NCBI RefSeq assembly: GCF_900141915.1
Contig: NZ_FQZG01000041.1
Span: forward strand, 1 to 37,511
Reading direction: 5' to 3'
Source of the DNA: Tessaracoccus bendigoensis DSM 12906
GTDB lineage: Bacteria; Actinomycetota; Actinomycetes; Propionibacteriales; Propionibacteriaceae
Length of the DNA: 37,511 bases
Shown: positions 29,630 through 36,891 of the stretch, piece after piece
Layout of the letters: every line of letters starts with the position of its first letter
Position numbering within the stretch: position 1 is the stretch's first letter
The notes under the pieces: model-generated
The model's input: only the letters and a program-made list of their open reading frames with translations
What the model was told of the DNA's origin: nothing
The model's database searches: none
Program-made: the position numbers and the translations under genes

Positions 29630-29635
29630 TATGGT
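29630..29635 (+). promoter_or_regulatory. Candidate -10 box upstream of moaE (TATGGT)
   Basis: TATGGT (within GGATATATGGT) lies in the 73-bp gap between narK2 and moaE. It would give a leader of about 25 bases containing the GGAGG at 29656-29660. No convincing -35 is visible. GGTCGACC just upstream is an 8-bp palindrome. Confidence 0.3.
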
Positions 29636-29666
29636 TGGCCCGTTCCCCATTCCCTGGAGGTCTGTC

Positions 29667-30092
29667 TTGACGGCGAGGATCGCGGTGGCCGATGTCACCA
29701 CCGAAAATCTCGACTGTGATCGTCTACTCGCAACGGTCAGCGACGAACGCGCCGGGGCTGTGGTCACCTTCGCCGGGGTCGTGCGCAACCACGACCACGG
29801 GGTGGCAGTCACCGGCATCGAATACGTCGGGCACCCGTCGGCGGCTCAGGTGATGCAGGAGGTGGTGGCCGGGTTCGCGGATCGCGAGGGCCTGCATGCC
29901 ATCGCGGCCCAGCACCGCGTCGGAATGCTCGGAATCGGCGGTGTTGCTCTATATGTCGCTGTCGCCGCGTCGCACCGGGGGCAGGCGTTCGGGTGCGCGT
30001 CCGACCTGGTCGATAAGATCAAGGAAAGCCTCCCCATCTGGAAGAAGCAGTTCCTCGCGGATGGGACACACGAATGGTCGCAATGCCCATGA
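29667..30092 (+). CDS. moaE: Molybdopterin synthase catalytic subunit MoaE
   Basis: The 141-residue protein is the large MPT synthase subunit. With thiocarboxylated MoaD it inserts two sulfurs into cyclic pyranopterin to form molybdopterin. AVVTFAGVVRNHDHG, GIEYVGHPSAA and the active-site segment KESLPIWKKQFLADG are typical, including the paired catalytic lysines. A TTG start at 29667 is chosen because a perfect GGAGG lies six bases upstream and the family N-terminus fits. The in-frame ATG at 29631 has no ribosome-binding site and falls inside the likely promoter. It begins the second cofactor operon. Confidence 0.93.
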   Translation: MTARIAVADVTTENLDCDRLLATVSDERAGAVVTFAGVVRNHDHGVAVTGIEYVGHPSAAQVMQEVVAGFADREGLHAIAAQHRVGMLGIGGVALYVAVAASHRGQAFGCASDLVDKIKESLPIWKKQFLADGTHEWSQCP

Positions 30093-30526
30093 AATCGAAC
30101 CCTCCACGCGAACCCGGTGCCCCGCTGTCCACATCCTCGGCCGCGCTGGTGGCCGAGGCGAACGCGCTGGTGCCACCCATCTCCGTCGACGAGGCCAAGT
30201 CGCTCGTCGGTAGCCGGGACGTTCTGTTCGTCGACATCAGGGAGCCGGGTGAATGGGAGCGCGAGGGAATCATCCCGGGCGCGCACCGGGCGCCCCGCGG
30301 GATGCTGGAGTTCTGGGTCGACCCGGACAGCCCGTACTACCGCCCGGCGCTCGACGACGGTCGCCGGCTCCTGCTCTACTGCGGCTCGGCCTGGCGCTCG
30401 GCGCTGGCTGCCGCGGCCCTGGTGCGGATGGGTCGCACCGACGTAACCCATCTGGCCGGCGGGTTCTCCGCGTGGCGAGCAGCAGACGGGCCGGTCGAGG
30501 AGTATCCGCCTGGCGGTCAGCGATGA
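30074..30526 (+). CDS. Single-domain rhodanese-like sulfurtransferase
   Basis: The 150-residue protein is one rhodanese domain (about residues 35-145). DVLFVDIREPGEWEREG is the conserved entry motif and CGSAWRS is the active-site loop, whose cysteine would carry the persulfide. The first about 30 residues are low-complexity. It lies between moaE and the moeB-like gene and overlaps both, so it most likely supplies sulfur for the MoaD thiocarboxylate, the job done by the fused rhodanese domain in MoeZ/MOCS3. Start is uncertain: 30074 has a weak GGA upstream, while 30083 and 30089 (ATGA overlap with the moaE stop) are alternatives. Confidence 0.88.
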   Translation: MVAMPMKSNPPREPGAPLSTSSAALVAEANALVPPISVDEAKSLVGSRDVLFVDIREPGEWEREGIIPGAHRAPRGMLEFWVDPDSPYYRPALDDGRRLLLYCGSAWRSALAAAALVRMGRTDVTHLAGGFSAWRAADGPVEEYPPGGQR

Positions 30527-31308
30527 CCGCCGGCGACCGGCCCGAGGCCGGGTCGCTGACCGAGGAACAGCGCGAACGCTACGTCCGCAACATCGACTTG
30601 GTCGGCATGGGGGAGGCGGGGCAGCGGAGGCTGCTCGCCTCTTCGGTGATCGTGATCGGCGCAGGCGGTCTCGGCTCCGCGGCGCTGCCCTATCTGGCGG
30701 CCGCGGGAGTCGGCCGGATCGCGGTGGTCGACGGTGACGCCGTCGAACTGAAGAACATGCAGCGCCAAGTGCTGCACACCGAACTCGGCCGCAACAAGGC
30801 CCAATCCGGCGCCGAGCGGCTCAAGGCTCTGAACCCGGACGTCGCCGTCGAGGTGCTGCCCGAGTACCTGACCCCGGAGCGGGCACGCGAACTTTTCGGG
30901 GCCTACGACCTGGTGCTCGATTGCACCGACACGTTCGGGGCCAAGTTCATGCTCTCCGATGCGGCCGAGGCGGTCGGCGCCCGGCTGGTGTGGGCGTCGG
31001 CGGTCGGGATGCAGGGCCAATGCTCGGTGTTCGGGGTGCCCGACGCGCACGGCGACCGGCTGTACCTGCGCGACCTGATCGCGGAAGAGCCGGCCGACGG
31101 GCTCTATCCGAAGGCGACGGACATCGGGGTGCTCGGTGCGATGGTCGGTCAGATCGGGTCGCTCCAGGCGACCGAGGCGATCAAGCTGTTGGCCGGGATC
31201 GGGTCGCCGCTGGTGGGCCGGGTCGCGCTGCTCGATGCCGTCAGGTCGCGCTGGTCGGAGCTGCCGCTGAGGAAGGCGGTGGTTGAGTTGGTTGAGCCGC
31301 AATGTTGA
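30523..31308 (+). CDS. moeB: MoeB/ThiF-family MoaD-adenylating enzyme lacking the zinc cysteines
   Basis: The 261-residue protein is an E1-like adenylyltransferase that should activate the MoaD C-terminus. The ATP site VIVIGAGGLGSAALPYLAAAG, the arginine finger motif NMQRQVLHTELGRNKA and the catalytic Asp region LDCTDTFGAKFMLSD are present, as is GVLGAMVG. The two CxxC pairs that bind structural zinc in MoeB are missing: YLRDLI stands where CYRCLF-like sequence is expected, and the C-terminal pair is absent. No rhodanese domain is fused. The last residues (VVELVEPQC) are encoded by a GGTTGAG repeat. The start overlaps the rhodanese stop (ATGA). Confidence 0.88.
   Translation: MTAGDRPEAGSLTEEQRERYVRNIDLVGMGEAGQRRLLASSVIVIGAGGLGSAALPYLAAAGVGRIAVVDGDAVELKNMQRQVLHTELGRNKAQSGAERLKALNPDVAVEVLPEYLTPERARELFGAYDLVLDCTDTFGAKFMLSDAAEAVGARLVWASAVGMQGQCSVFGVPDAHGDRLYLRDLIAEEPADGLYPKATDIGVLGAMVGQIGSLQATEAIKLLAGIGSPLVGRVALLDAVRSRWSELPLRKAVVELVEPQC
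31281..31300 (+). repeat. GGTTGAG repeat embedded in the 3' end of moeB
   Basis: GGTTGAGTTGGTTGAGCCGC encodes the last residues of the MoeB-like protein. Its final 14 bases (GTTGGTTGAGCCGC) occur identically at 36679-36692 in the intergenic repeat field downstream of modC. This shows that the same repeat word has entered or arisen within coding sequence. Confidence 0.6.
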
Positions 31309-32504
31309 CCGTTGAGCAGTACCTCGAGCGCGTTCTGGGGCTGGGGACGAGGCTCCCATCGGAGCCCTGCGCCGTCGGCTCGGGGATCGGGCGGGTGCTC
31401 GCATCCGACGTGACCGCCGCCGTCGACGTGCCGCCGTTCGACAACTCCGCCATGGACGGGTTCGCGGTCCGGGCGGCCGACCTCACGCCGGGAGTGCGAT
31501 TGCACGTGGCGGGCGACATCCCCGCCGGGGCGACCTCGGTGCCCACCGTCGGGGCGGGCGAGGCGGCCCGAATCATGACGGGTGCTCCGCTGCCGCCCGG
31601 GGCGGATGCCGTGGTGCCGGTGGAGCAGACGGATCAGCCGATGGGAGCCGTGGCTCTGCCGAGATCGGTCGTGGTCCGGGAGCCGGTTCCGGCCGGGCGC
31701 CACGTGCGCCTCCGGGGCGAGGACGTCGTCGTCGGCGAGGCGGTCCTGCGCGCAGGGCTGCGCTGGAGCGCGGCGGCGGCGTCGTCGGCCGTTTCGCTGG
31801 GACACGACTTGGTTCAACTGGTCCGCAGGCCCCGCGTCGCGGTGTTGTCGACAGGATCTGAGCTGGTCGCGGCCGGTCGGCCGCTGGGTTTCGGCCAGAT
31901 TCCCGACTCCAACTCGGTGCTCTTGGCCGGGTTGTGTACCGGGTGGGGGGCGGAGGTGGTCTCGGCGTGCGCCGTCGATGACGATCCCGCGAACTTCCGC
32001 GCCGCCCTGGCAGACGCCCTGACCGCCGACCTGGTCCTCACCACCGGGGGAGTCTCCGTCGGGGCCTTTGAGGTGGTCCGGCAGGTCGTCGACGGGGAGA
32101 TCTCGTTCGACAAGGTCGCGATGCAACCAGGCAAACCCCAGGCCAGCGGGCGCCTGACCGCGCCGGACGGGCGCCTCGTCCCGCTGCTCGGGCTGCCCGG
32201 CAACCCCGTCAGCGTGTTCGTGTCGGCGTGGGTGTATGCGCGGCCCTTGATCGCGCGGCTGGGAGGGTGGAGCGAGGAGTGGCCCGACCGGCTGTTGCCC
32301 GTTACGGAGGGCTGGAAGGGGCCGGAGGGACGGCGCCAGTTCACGCCCGTAAGGGTTGGCCCCGACGGCGTCAGCCCTGTTCACCGGTTGGGCTCCGGGT
32401 CCCACCTGGTCGCCTCGCTGGCCCTGGCCGATGGGTTGGCCGTAGTACCGGAGCGAGTCTCATCCGTAGCCGTTGGCGATTCCGTCACGGTGCACACCGT
32501 CTGA
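31302..32504 (+). CDS. moeA: Molybdopterin molybdotransferase MoeA
   Basis: The 400-residue enzyme inserts molybdate into adenylylated molybdopterin made by Mog. The MoeA landmarks are clear: PPFDNSAMDGFAVRA, ARIMTGAPLPPGADAVVPVEQ, STGSEL, GQIPDSNS, TTGGVSVG and GLPGNPVSVFV. The C-terminal beta-barrel domain IV is complete. ATG 31302 overlaps the end of the moeB-like gene by seven bases. This gives a tightly packed moaE-rhodanese-moeB-moeA-moaC operon. Confidence 0.96.
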   Translation: MLTVEQYLERVLGLGTRLPSEPCAVGSGIGRVLASDVTAAVDVPPFDNSAMDGFAVRAADLTPGVRLHVAGDIPAGATSVPTVGAGEAARIMTGAPLPPGADAVVPVEQTDQPMGAVALPRSVVVREPVPAGRHVRLRGEDVVVGEAVLRAGLRWSAAAASSAVSLGHDLVQLVRRPRVAVLSTGSELVAAGRPLGFGQIPDSNSVLLAGLCTGWGAEVVSACAVDDDPANFRAALADALTADLVLTTGGVSVGAFEVVRQVVDGEISFDKVAMQPGKPQASGRLTAPDGRLVPLLGLPGNPVSVFVSAWVYARPLIARLGGWSEEWPDRLLPVTEGWKGPEGRRQFTPVRVGPDGVSPVHRLGSGSHLVASLALADGLAVVPERVSSVAVGDSVTVHTV

Positions 32505-32517
32505 TCAGGAGTATCCG

Positions 32518-33012
32518 ATGACGCGATTCACCCATCTCGACGAGGCGGGCCACGCCCGCATGGTCGACGTGACCGAGAAGACCCCGACGGTGCGCTCCGC
32601 CTCTGCCGTGGCATCGGTGCGCTGCAGCACCGAGGTCGTCACGGCGCTGCGGGAGGGCACCGTCCCGAAGGGAGACGTGCTGGCGGTGGCGCGGATCGCC
32701 GGAATCGCGGCGGCGAAGAAGGTGCCCGACCTGCTGCCCCTTGCGCACGTGATCGGGGTGCATGGGGTCGTGGTCGACCTGGAGATCGTCGATGAGGGGC
32801 TGGACATCTCGGCGACGGTGCGCACCGCAGACCGGACGGGCGTCGAGATGGAGGCCCTTACCGCGGTCACGGTCGCGGCCCTAGCCGTGGTCGACATGAT
32901 CAAGGGAGTGGACAAGCTAAGTGAGATCGTCTCGGCCAAGGTGGTTGCGAAGTCAGGGGGGCGATCCGGCGATTGGATCCGCGGCACCACCCCGACACCG
33001 GATGTGGGCTGA
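32518..33012 (+). CDS. moaC: Cyclic pyranopterin monophosphate synthase MoaC
   Basis: The 164-residue protein acts with MoaA in the first step, converting the MoaA product to cyclic pyranopterin monophosphate. The sequence contains MVDVTEKTPTVRSA, LLPLAHVIGVHG (usually LPLCHPI, so the Cys-His pair is altered to Ala-His), and GVEMEALTAVTVAALAVVDMIK with MKDKLSEI-like KGVDKLSEIV. AGGAG precedes ATG 32518 at normal spacing. It is the last plus-strand gene of the operon and converges with mogA. Confidence 0.95.
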   Translation: MTRFTHLDEAGHARMVDVTEKTPTVRSASAVASVRCSTEVVTALREGTVPKGDVLAVARIAGIAAAKKVPDLLPLAHVIGVHGVVVDLEIVDEGLDISATVRTADRTGVEMEALTAVTVAALAVVDMIKGVDKLSEIVSAKVVAKSGGRSGDWIRGTTPTPDVG

Positions 33013-33074
33013 AGCGACACGCTCCTATCACCGTCGCCACCGACGGGACTTGGGGGACGCCCGCACGGGAAGGA

Positions 33075-33587
33075 TCAACTGCTGGCTGGGCGGTTGAGGT
33101 CGTGGTCGGCACCGTCGAGTTGATCGACGATGTGGGTCAGTATCGGGCCCAAGACCGCCAGTGCGTCGCGTGCCCCGCCTCGAGAACCCGGCGCGTTGAA
33201 TACGAAAGCGCGGGTGTCGCCGGTGTCGATGACTCCAGCCAGGCCCCGAGACAGGCACGACAGCGGTGTCTTGACGAGCCCCGCGGCACGGACGGCCTCC
33301 GCGACACCTGGCACCTCGTATGCCAGGAGGGTGGCGGTCGCCTCGACGGTGACGTCCCTCGGGCCGACCCCGGTGCCGCCGGTGGTCAGCACGATCCGGA
33401 CACCTGCGTCGACGGCCTTCCTGATGGCAGAGGCGATCAGGTCGGCGTCGTCTGGGAGGATCACCGGGTCGCCCACCTCCAAGCCGAGTGCGGCTAGGCC
33501 GTCGCGCAGGATCGGCCCCGAGCGGTCCTCGTAGACATCGGCGGCGGCCCTGTCGGAACAGGTGATCACAACGGCGCGATAGCTCAT
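33075..33587 (-). CDS. mogA: Molybdopterin adenylyltransferase (MogA/MoaB family)
   Basis: The 170-residue protein adenylylates molybdopterin before molybdate insertion by MoeA. The pterin-binding motif TTGGTGVGPRDVT is intact, followed by the usual RGLAGVIDTGDTRAFVFNAPGS-like end, in which the typical LPGSP is NAPGS. It is the only cofactor gene on the minus strand. ATG 33587 (MSYRAVVITCSDRA) is chosen because the homologous N-terminus starts there and a TATTAT box lies six bases upstream. It is divergent from the Mop-like gene with a 72-bp gap. Confidence 0.93.
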   Translation of the reverse strand: MSYRAVVITCSDRAAADVYEDRSGPILRDGLAALGLEVGDPVILPDDADLIASAIRKAVDAGVRIVLTTGGTGVGPRDVTVEATATLLAYEVPGVAEAVRAAGLVKTPLSCLSRGLAGVIDTGDTRAFVFNAPGSRGGARDALAVLGPILTHIVDQLDGADHDLNRPASS

Positions 33588-33593
33588 GGAGCC

Positions 33594-33599
33594 ATAATA
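33594..33599 (-). promoter_or_regulatory. Leaderless-type -10 box of mogA (TATTAT)
   Basis: On the minus strand TATTAT is followed by GGCTCC and the ATG at 33587. No ribosome-binding site is present. It faces the Mop-gene promoter across a short divergent region. Confidence 0.5.
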
Positions 33600-33646
33600 T
33601 CGACTGTTATGCCCAAGTAGTTCGGCGGAACCGCAAATGCGGATGC

Positions 33647-33652
33647 TAGGGT
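33647..33652 (+). promoter_or_regulatory. Leaderless-type -10 box of the Mop-like gene (TAGGGT)
   Basis: TAGGGT lies seven bases before ATG 33660. Box and spacing are identical to those of moaA. It would drive the mop-modABC operon. Confidence 0.5.
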
Positions 33653-33659
33653 CTGCCAC

Positions 33660-34055
33660 ATGACGCAGATACGGATCTCTATTGCCGCCGACCTCCTCGG
33701 GGTGAGCGACGACACCCTCCGCCGTTGGGTCGAGGCCGGTCGCCTCACCGGCGGCACCGACGACTCCGGGCGCCAGAGCGTCGACGGAGCCGCGCTAGCC
33801 GCGCTTGCCCAGGAACTCGCGGAGGGCGACCCGCTGGGGGAGGGTTCCCGCTCGGCCCGCAACCATCTCACCGGGCTCGTGACGCGCGTCGTGTCGGACA
33901 AGGTGATGAGCCAGGTCGAGCTGCAGTGCGGACGCTTCCGGGTCGTCTCCCTGATCTCCACCGAAGCCGTGGAGGAACTCGGCCTTGAGGTCGGCGTCGT
34001 CGCCACCGCCGTCATCAAAGCCACCAATGTCACCATCGAAAGGAACCGCGCATGA
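33660..34055 (+). CDS. Molybdate-binding HTH-TOBE protein (Mop-like)
   Basis: The 131-residue protein joins an N-terminal MerR/excisionase-like helix-turn-helix (ISIAADLLGVSDDTLRRWVEAG, residues about 6-27) to a TOBE/Mop domain (about residues 67-131: NHLTGLVTRVVSD, VVATAVIKATNVTIE), which binds molybdate oxyanion. This layout suits a molybdate sensor that regulates the transport genes, or a molybdate store. It is first in the operon, and its stop overlaps the modA start (ATGA). It is shorter than and different from E. coli ModE. Confidence 0.88.
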   Translation: MTQIRISIAADLLGVSDDTLRRWVEAGRLTGGTDDSGRQSVDGAALAALAQELAEGDPLGEGSRSARNHLTGLVTRVVSDKVMSQVELQCGRFRVVSLISTEAVEELGLEVGVVATAVIKATNVTIERNRA

Positions 34056-34831
34056 AGCGCCTCGCCATCCTCGCAGCCACGATCCTGCTCGTCGGTTGCG
34101 GCACCGCCACCTCGCAGGGAGACCAGTCGTCCGCCACGCCCTCGGCCACCGTCTCCCCGAGTGCGACGCAGGCTACCCTCGGCGAGTCCATCGTGTTCGC
34201 GGCCGCGTCGCTGAACAAGGTGTTCCCCGAGATCACCGGTGACGCGGACATCAACTACTCGTTCGACGGGTCGTCCGGCCTCGTCGACCAGCTCAAGGGT
34301 GGCGCGCCTGCCGATGTGTTCGCCTCCGCTGACCAGATGAACATGGACAAGGCGGTCGAGGCGGGCCTGATCGACGGGGAGCCGCAGATGTTCGCCACCA
34401 ACTATCTGGTAATTGCGGTGCCAGCGGGGAACCCGGCAAACGTCACCGGTCTGGATACGTCGCTGGATGGCACCAAGCTCGTCGTCTGCGCCGCCGAGGT
34501 GCCCTGCGGGGCCGCGACGGCGCGCATCACCGAGGCCAACGGCGTCACGCTAAGCCCCGTCTCCGAGGAGTCGAACGTCACAGACGTGCTCGGCAAGGTC
34601 ACCTCAGGAGAGGCCGACGCAGGCATCGTGTACGCCACCGACGCCACATCGGCAGGCGACAAGGTCGAGACCTTTGAGATTCCTGGCGCGAAGGAAGATC
34701 CCAATACCTACTGGATCGCACTGGTCAAAGACGCCCCGGACAAGGCCGCCGGCCAGGCGTTCATCGACCTGATTCTGAGCGCCGAGGGCCAGGCCAAGCT
34801 GGCCGGATACGGGTTCGGCGCGCCTCAGTGA
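34052..34831 (+). CDS. modA: Molybdate-binding lipoprotein ModA
   Basis: The 259-residue protein is the periplasmic-type binding component of the molybdate ABC importer. The signal peptide ends with lipobox LVGC (lipidated Cys16), then a Ser/Thr-rich linker. FAAASLNKVFPEI, YSFDGSSGLVDQLKGGAPADVFASAD and the late segment ADAGIVYATDA are characteristic of ModA, including serines that contact the oxyanion. Start overlaps the Mop gene by four bases, and the stop overlaps modB (GTGA). Confidence 0.95.
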   Translation: MKRLAILAATILLVGCGTATSQGDQSSATPSATVSPSATQATLGESIVFAAASLNKVFPEITGDADINYSFDGSSGLVDQLKGGAPADVFASADQMNMDKAVEAGLIDGEPQMFATNYLVIAVPAGNPANVTGLDTSLDGTKLVVCAAEVPCGAATARITEANGVTLSPVSEESNVTDVLGKVTSGEADAGIVYATDATSAGDKVETFEIPGAKEDPNTYWIALVKDAPDKAAGQAFIDLILSAEGQAKLAGYGFGAPQ

Positions 34832-35610
34832 CGCGGTACCCGCGCTGGGCGCTGGTCCCGACCGGTGTGGCCCTGGCACTGCTGGGGATCCCACTGGTCG
34901 GGCTGCTGCTCAGGGCGAATTGGGCCGAGTTGCCCGGCCTTCTGGTCAGCGACAGGGCCGTCGACGCGCTGCGGCTCAGCCTGGTCACCTGCACCATCTC
35001 CACGCTGCTCGTCCTGGCGCTCGGTGTGCCGACCGCTCTGGTGCTGGCCCGCACCGATGGGCGTTGGGGAAGTGTTGCGCGCACGTTGGTGACCATCCCG
35101 ATGGTGCTGCCGCCGGTCGTCGCGGGCCTGGCGCTGCTCACGACGCTCGGTCGTCGCGGACTGATCGGTGGGCCGCTGTCGGCCATCGGGATCGAGATCG
35201 GTTTCACCACCGTCGCCGTGATCGTCGCGCAGACGTTCGTTTCGCTGCCTTTCCTGGTCATCTCCCTCGAGGGGGCCTTGCGGGCCAGCGGCTCCGACTT
35301 TGAGGCCGCCGCCGGCTACCTTGGGGCAAGCCCTTCGAGGGTCTTCTGGCGGGTGACTCTGCCGATGGCGGCGCCGGCGTTGGCGTCGGGGACGGCGCTC
35401 TCGTTTGCCCGGGCGCTCGGCGAGTTCGGCGCGACCCTCACCTTCGCAGGCTCCTTACAGGGCACCACCCGCACCTTGCCGCTCGAGATCTATCTGCTGC
35501 GGGAGTCGGACTCCGACCTGGCGTTGGCGCTCGCCGTCGTCCTGCTCGCGGTCGCGGCGCTGGTCGTGGGTGTCGCCACGCACCTGCGGGCCTGGGGGAG
35601 CCATGCCTGA
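34828..35610 (+). CDS. modB: Molybdate ABC transporter permease ModB
   Basis: The 260-residue permease has five to six membrane spans and the ATPase-docking loop EAAAGYLGASPSRVFWRVTLP. RALGEFGATLTFAGSLQGTT is a strongly conserved ModB stretch. The GTG start overlaps the modA stop, and its end overlaps modC by eight bases. It forms the homodimeric channel of the ModABC importer. Confidence 0.95.
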   Translation: MTRYPRWALVPTGVALALLGIPLVGLLLRANWAELPGLLVSDRAVDALRLSLVTCTISTLLVLALGVPTALVLARTDGRWGSVARTLVTIPMVLPPVVAGLALLTTLGRRGLIGGPLSAIGIEIGFTTVAVIVAQTFVSLPFLVISLEGALRASGSDFEAAAGYLGASPSRVFWRVTLPMAAPALASGTALSFARALGEFGATLTFAGSLQGTTRTLPLEIYLLRESDSDLALALAVVLLAVAALVVGVATHLRAWGSHA

Positions 35611-36658
35611 CGCCGTCCGCATCGACGCGAGGGTCGAGGCTCGCGATGTCGAGCTCGACCTGACGCTGGGGGAGGGTGAGCTCGTGGCGATCGTCGGACC
35701 CAACGGCTCGGGCAAATCCACCTGCATCGAGTTGATCGCAGGCGCCCTCCGCCCGGACTCGGGCACAGTCGCCCTCGGCGGCACCGTCGTCGCCGGTGCG
35801 CAGACCTTCGTGCCCGCGCACCGGCGCCGGATCGGCTACCTGGAACAGCGGCCCCTGCTCTTCCCCCATCTCACGGTGGTCGGCAACGTCGCCTTCGGGC
35901 CCCGCTCCCGTGGAGCATCGGCGCGCGACGCGGCACGAAGGGCAGAGGCCGAACTCGAGGCGGTCGGCCTGGCCGGCTTTGGCCCCCGTCGGGTGCGTGA
36001 GCTCTCGGGCGGGCAGGCGCAGCGCGTCGCCATCGCCCGGGCGCTGGCGATCGACCCCGAGATCGTGCTGCTTGATGAGCCGTTTGCCGCGCTCGATGCC
36101 GCCGCCACCCCGGAGTTGCGCCGCCTGCTCCGGGATCGGCTCCGTAGGATCACCACCGTGATGGTCACGCATGACCCGCTCGACGTGCTGGCGCTGGCCG
36201 ACGGTGTCGCCTGCCTGAGTGAGGGTCGGGTCGCTCTCCAAAGCGGCGTCGACCGTGTCTTCCAGAATCCTGGCACGCGGTTCTTGGCCGACTTCGTTGG
36301 CCTCAACCTGTTGCATGGGCGAGTGGTGGACGACGCCGTCGAACTGCCTGGCGGTGCTCTGGTGACCGGTATGGCGGAGTCACCGTTGTTGACGGATCAG
36401 GCACGGGCTGTGTTCCCTCCTGCCGCCGTCAGCCTGTACCGGGCCGCACCGCACGGCAGCCCGCGCAACGAGCTGTCGGCCACCGTCGTCGGGGTCGAAG
36501 ATCGCGGGTTGGTGCAGAGGGTCAGCCTCGAGGTTGGGAGCCAGAGGATCCATGCCGACGTGACGCCGTCGGCGCTGAGGGACCTCCACCTCGGCGAGGG
36601 GGAGGCGGTAGTGGCGGTGGTGAAGGCGACCCAGGTCGCCCTGCACCCGGTCGCCTGA
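35603..36658 (+). CDS. modC: Molybdate ABC transporter ATPase ModC
   Basis: The 351-residue ATPase powers molybdate uptake. Walker A is GPNGSGKST (residues 32-40), followed by the ABC signature LSGGQAQRVAIARAL, Walker B with the catalytic Glu (IVLLDEPFAALDA) and the switch His in VTHDPLDVL. A C-terminal TOBE-like domain (about 285-351) may give feedback inhibition by molybdate, as in other ModC proteins. ATG 35603 overlaps the modB end. The operon ends in a repeat field, not in a simple terminator. Confidence 0.95.
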   Translation: MPDAVRIDARVEARDVELDLTLGEGELVAIVGPNGSGKSTCIELIAGALRPDSGTVALGGTVVAGAQTFVPAHRRRIGYLEQRPLLFPHLTVVGNVAFGPRSRGASARDAARRAEAELEAVGLAGFGPRRVRELSGGQAQRVAIARALAIDPEIVLLDEPFAALDAAATPELRRLLRDRLRRITTVMVTHDPLDVLALADGVACLSEGRVALQSGVDRVFQNPGTRFLADFVGLNLLHGRVVDDAVELPGGALVTGMAESPLLTDQARAVFPPAAVSLYRAAPHGSPRNELSATVVGVEDRGLVQRVSLEVGSQRIHADVTPSALRDLHLGEGEAVVAVVKATQVALHPVA

Positions 36659-36660
36659 GC

Positions 36661-36771
36661 GTGGGTTCGGTTGAGCCGGTTGGTTGAGCCGCGTCGGTTG
36701 AGCCGGGGTGCGCGTCGGTTGAGCCGGGGTGCGCGTCGGTTTGGCCGGGTGCGCGTCGGTTGAGCCGGGCC
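36661..36771 (+). repeat. Tandem GGTTGAGCC repeats downstream of modC, forward arm
   Basis: GGTTGAGCCG occurs at 36669 and 36682, and then four tandem units of about 21 bp run from 36691 to 36771. Each unit has the core GCGTCGGTTGAGCCGG. The first two (36691-36711, 36712-36732) are identical, the third is degenerate (GGTTTGGCC), and the fourth lacks the last bases. The reverse complement of the core appears at 36892-36952, so the RNA could fold into a long cruciform-like hairpin. Confidence 0.8.
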
Positions 36772-36799
36772 CACCGCGCGGAGCGCCGGGGACCGTGAC

Positions 36800-36817
36800 G
36801 AAACCATCGTGAGTTTC
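36800..36817. other. Small hairpin between the repeat arms
   Basis: GAAAC (36800-36804) pairs with GTTTC (36813-36817), and flanking GTGA/TCAC bases extend the stem imperfectly. It lies in the 120-bp centre between the inverted repeat arms. No coding frame or other element is convincing in 36772-36891. Confidence 0.35.
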
Positions 36818-36891
36818 ACGCTGACCCCGGCCACAAGTTCCTGCGCAGTGTCGCCATGGTAACGCCCACGCCTGGTTCGTTCCTCACCAGG

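Noticed and set aside
29609..29648. Terminator between narK2 and moaE (GGGACGGG with CCCGTTCCC)
   Set aside because: The arms are imperfect, the loop is long and contains the likely moaE -10 box, and no T-run follows. Too weak to list.
36691..36771. Possible CRISPR array
   Set aside because: The 21-bp units are directly adjacent with no unique spacers, and no cas genes are present, so this is a tandem repeat.
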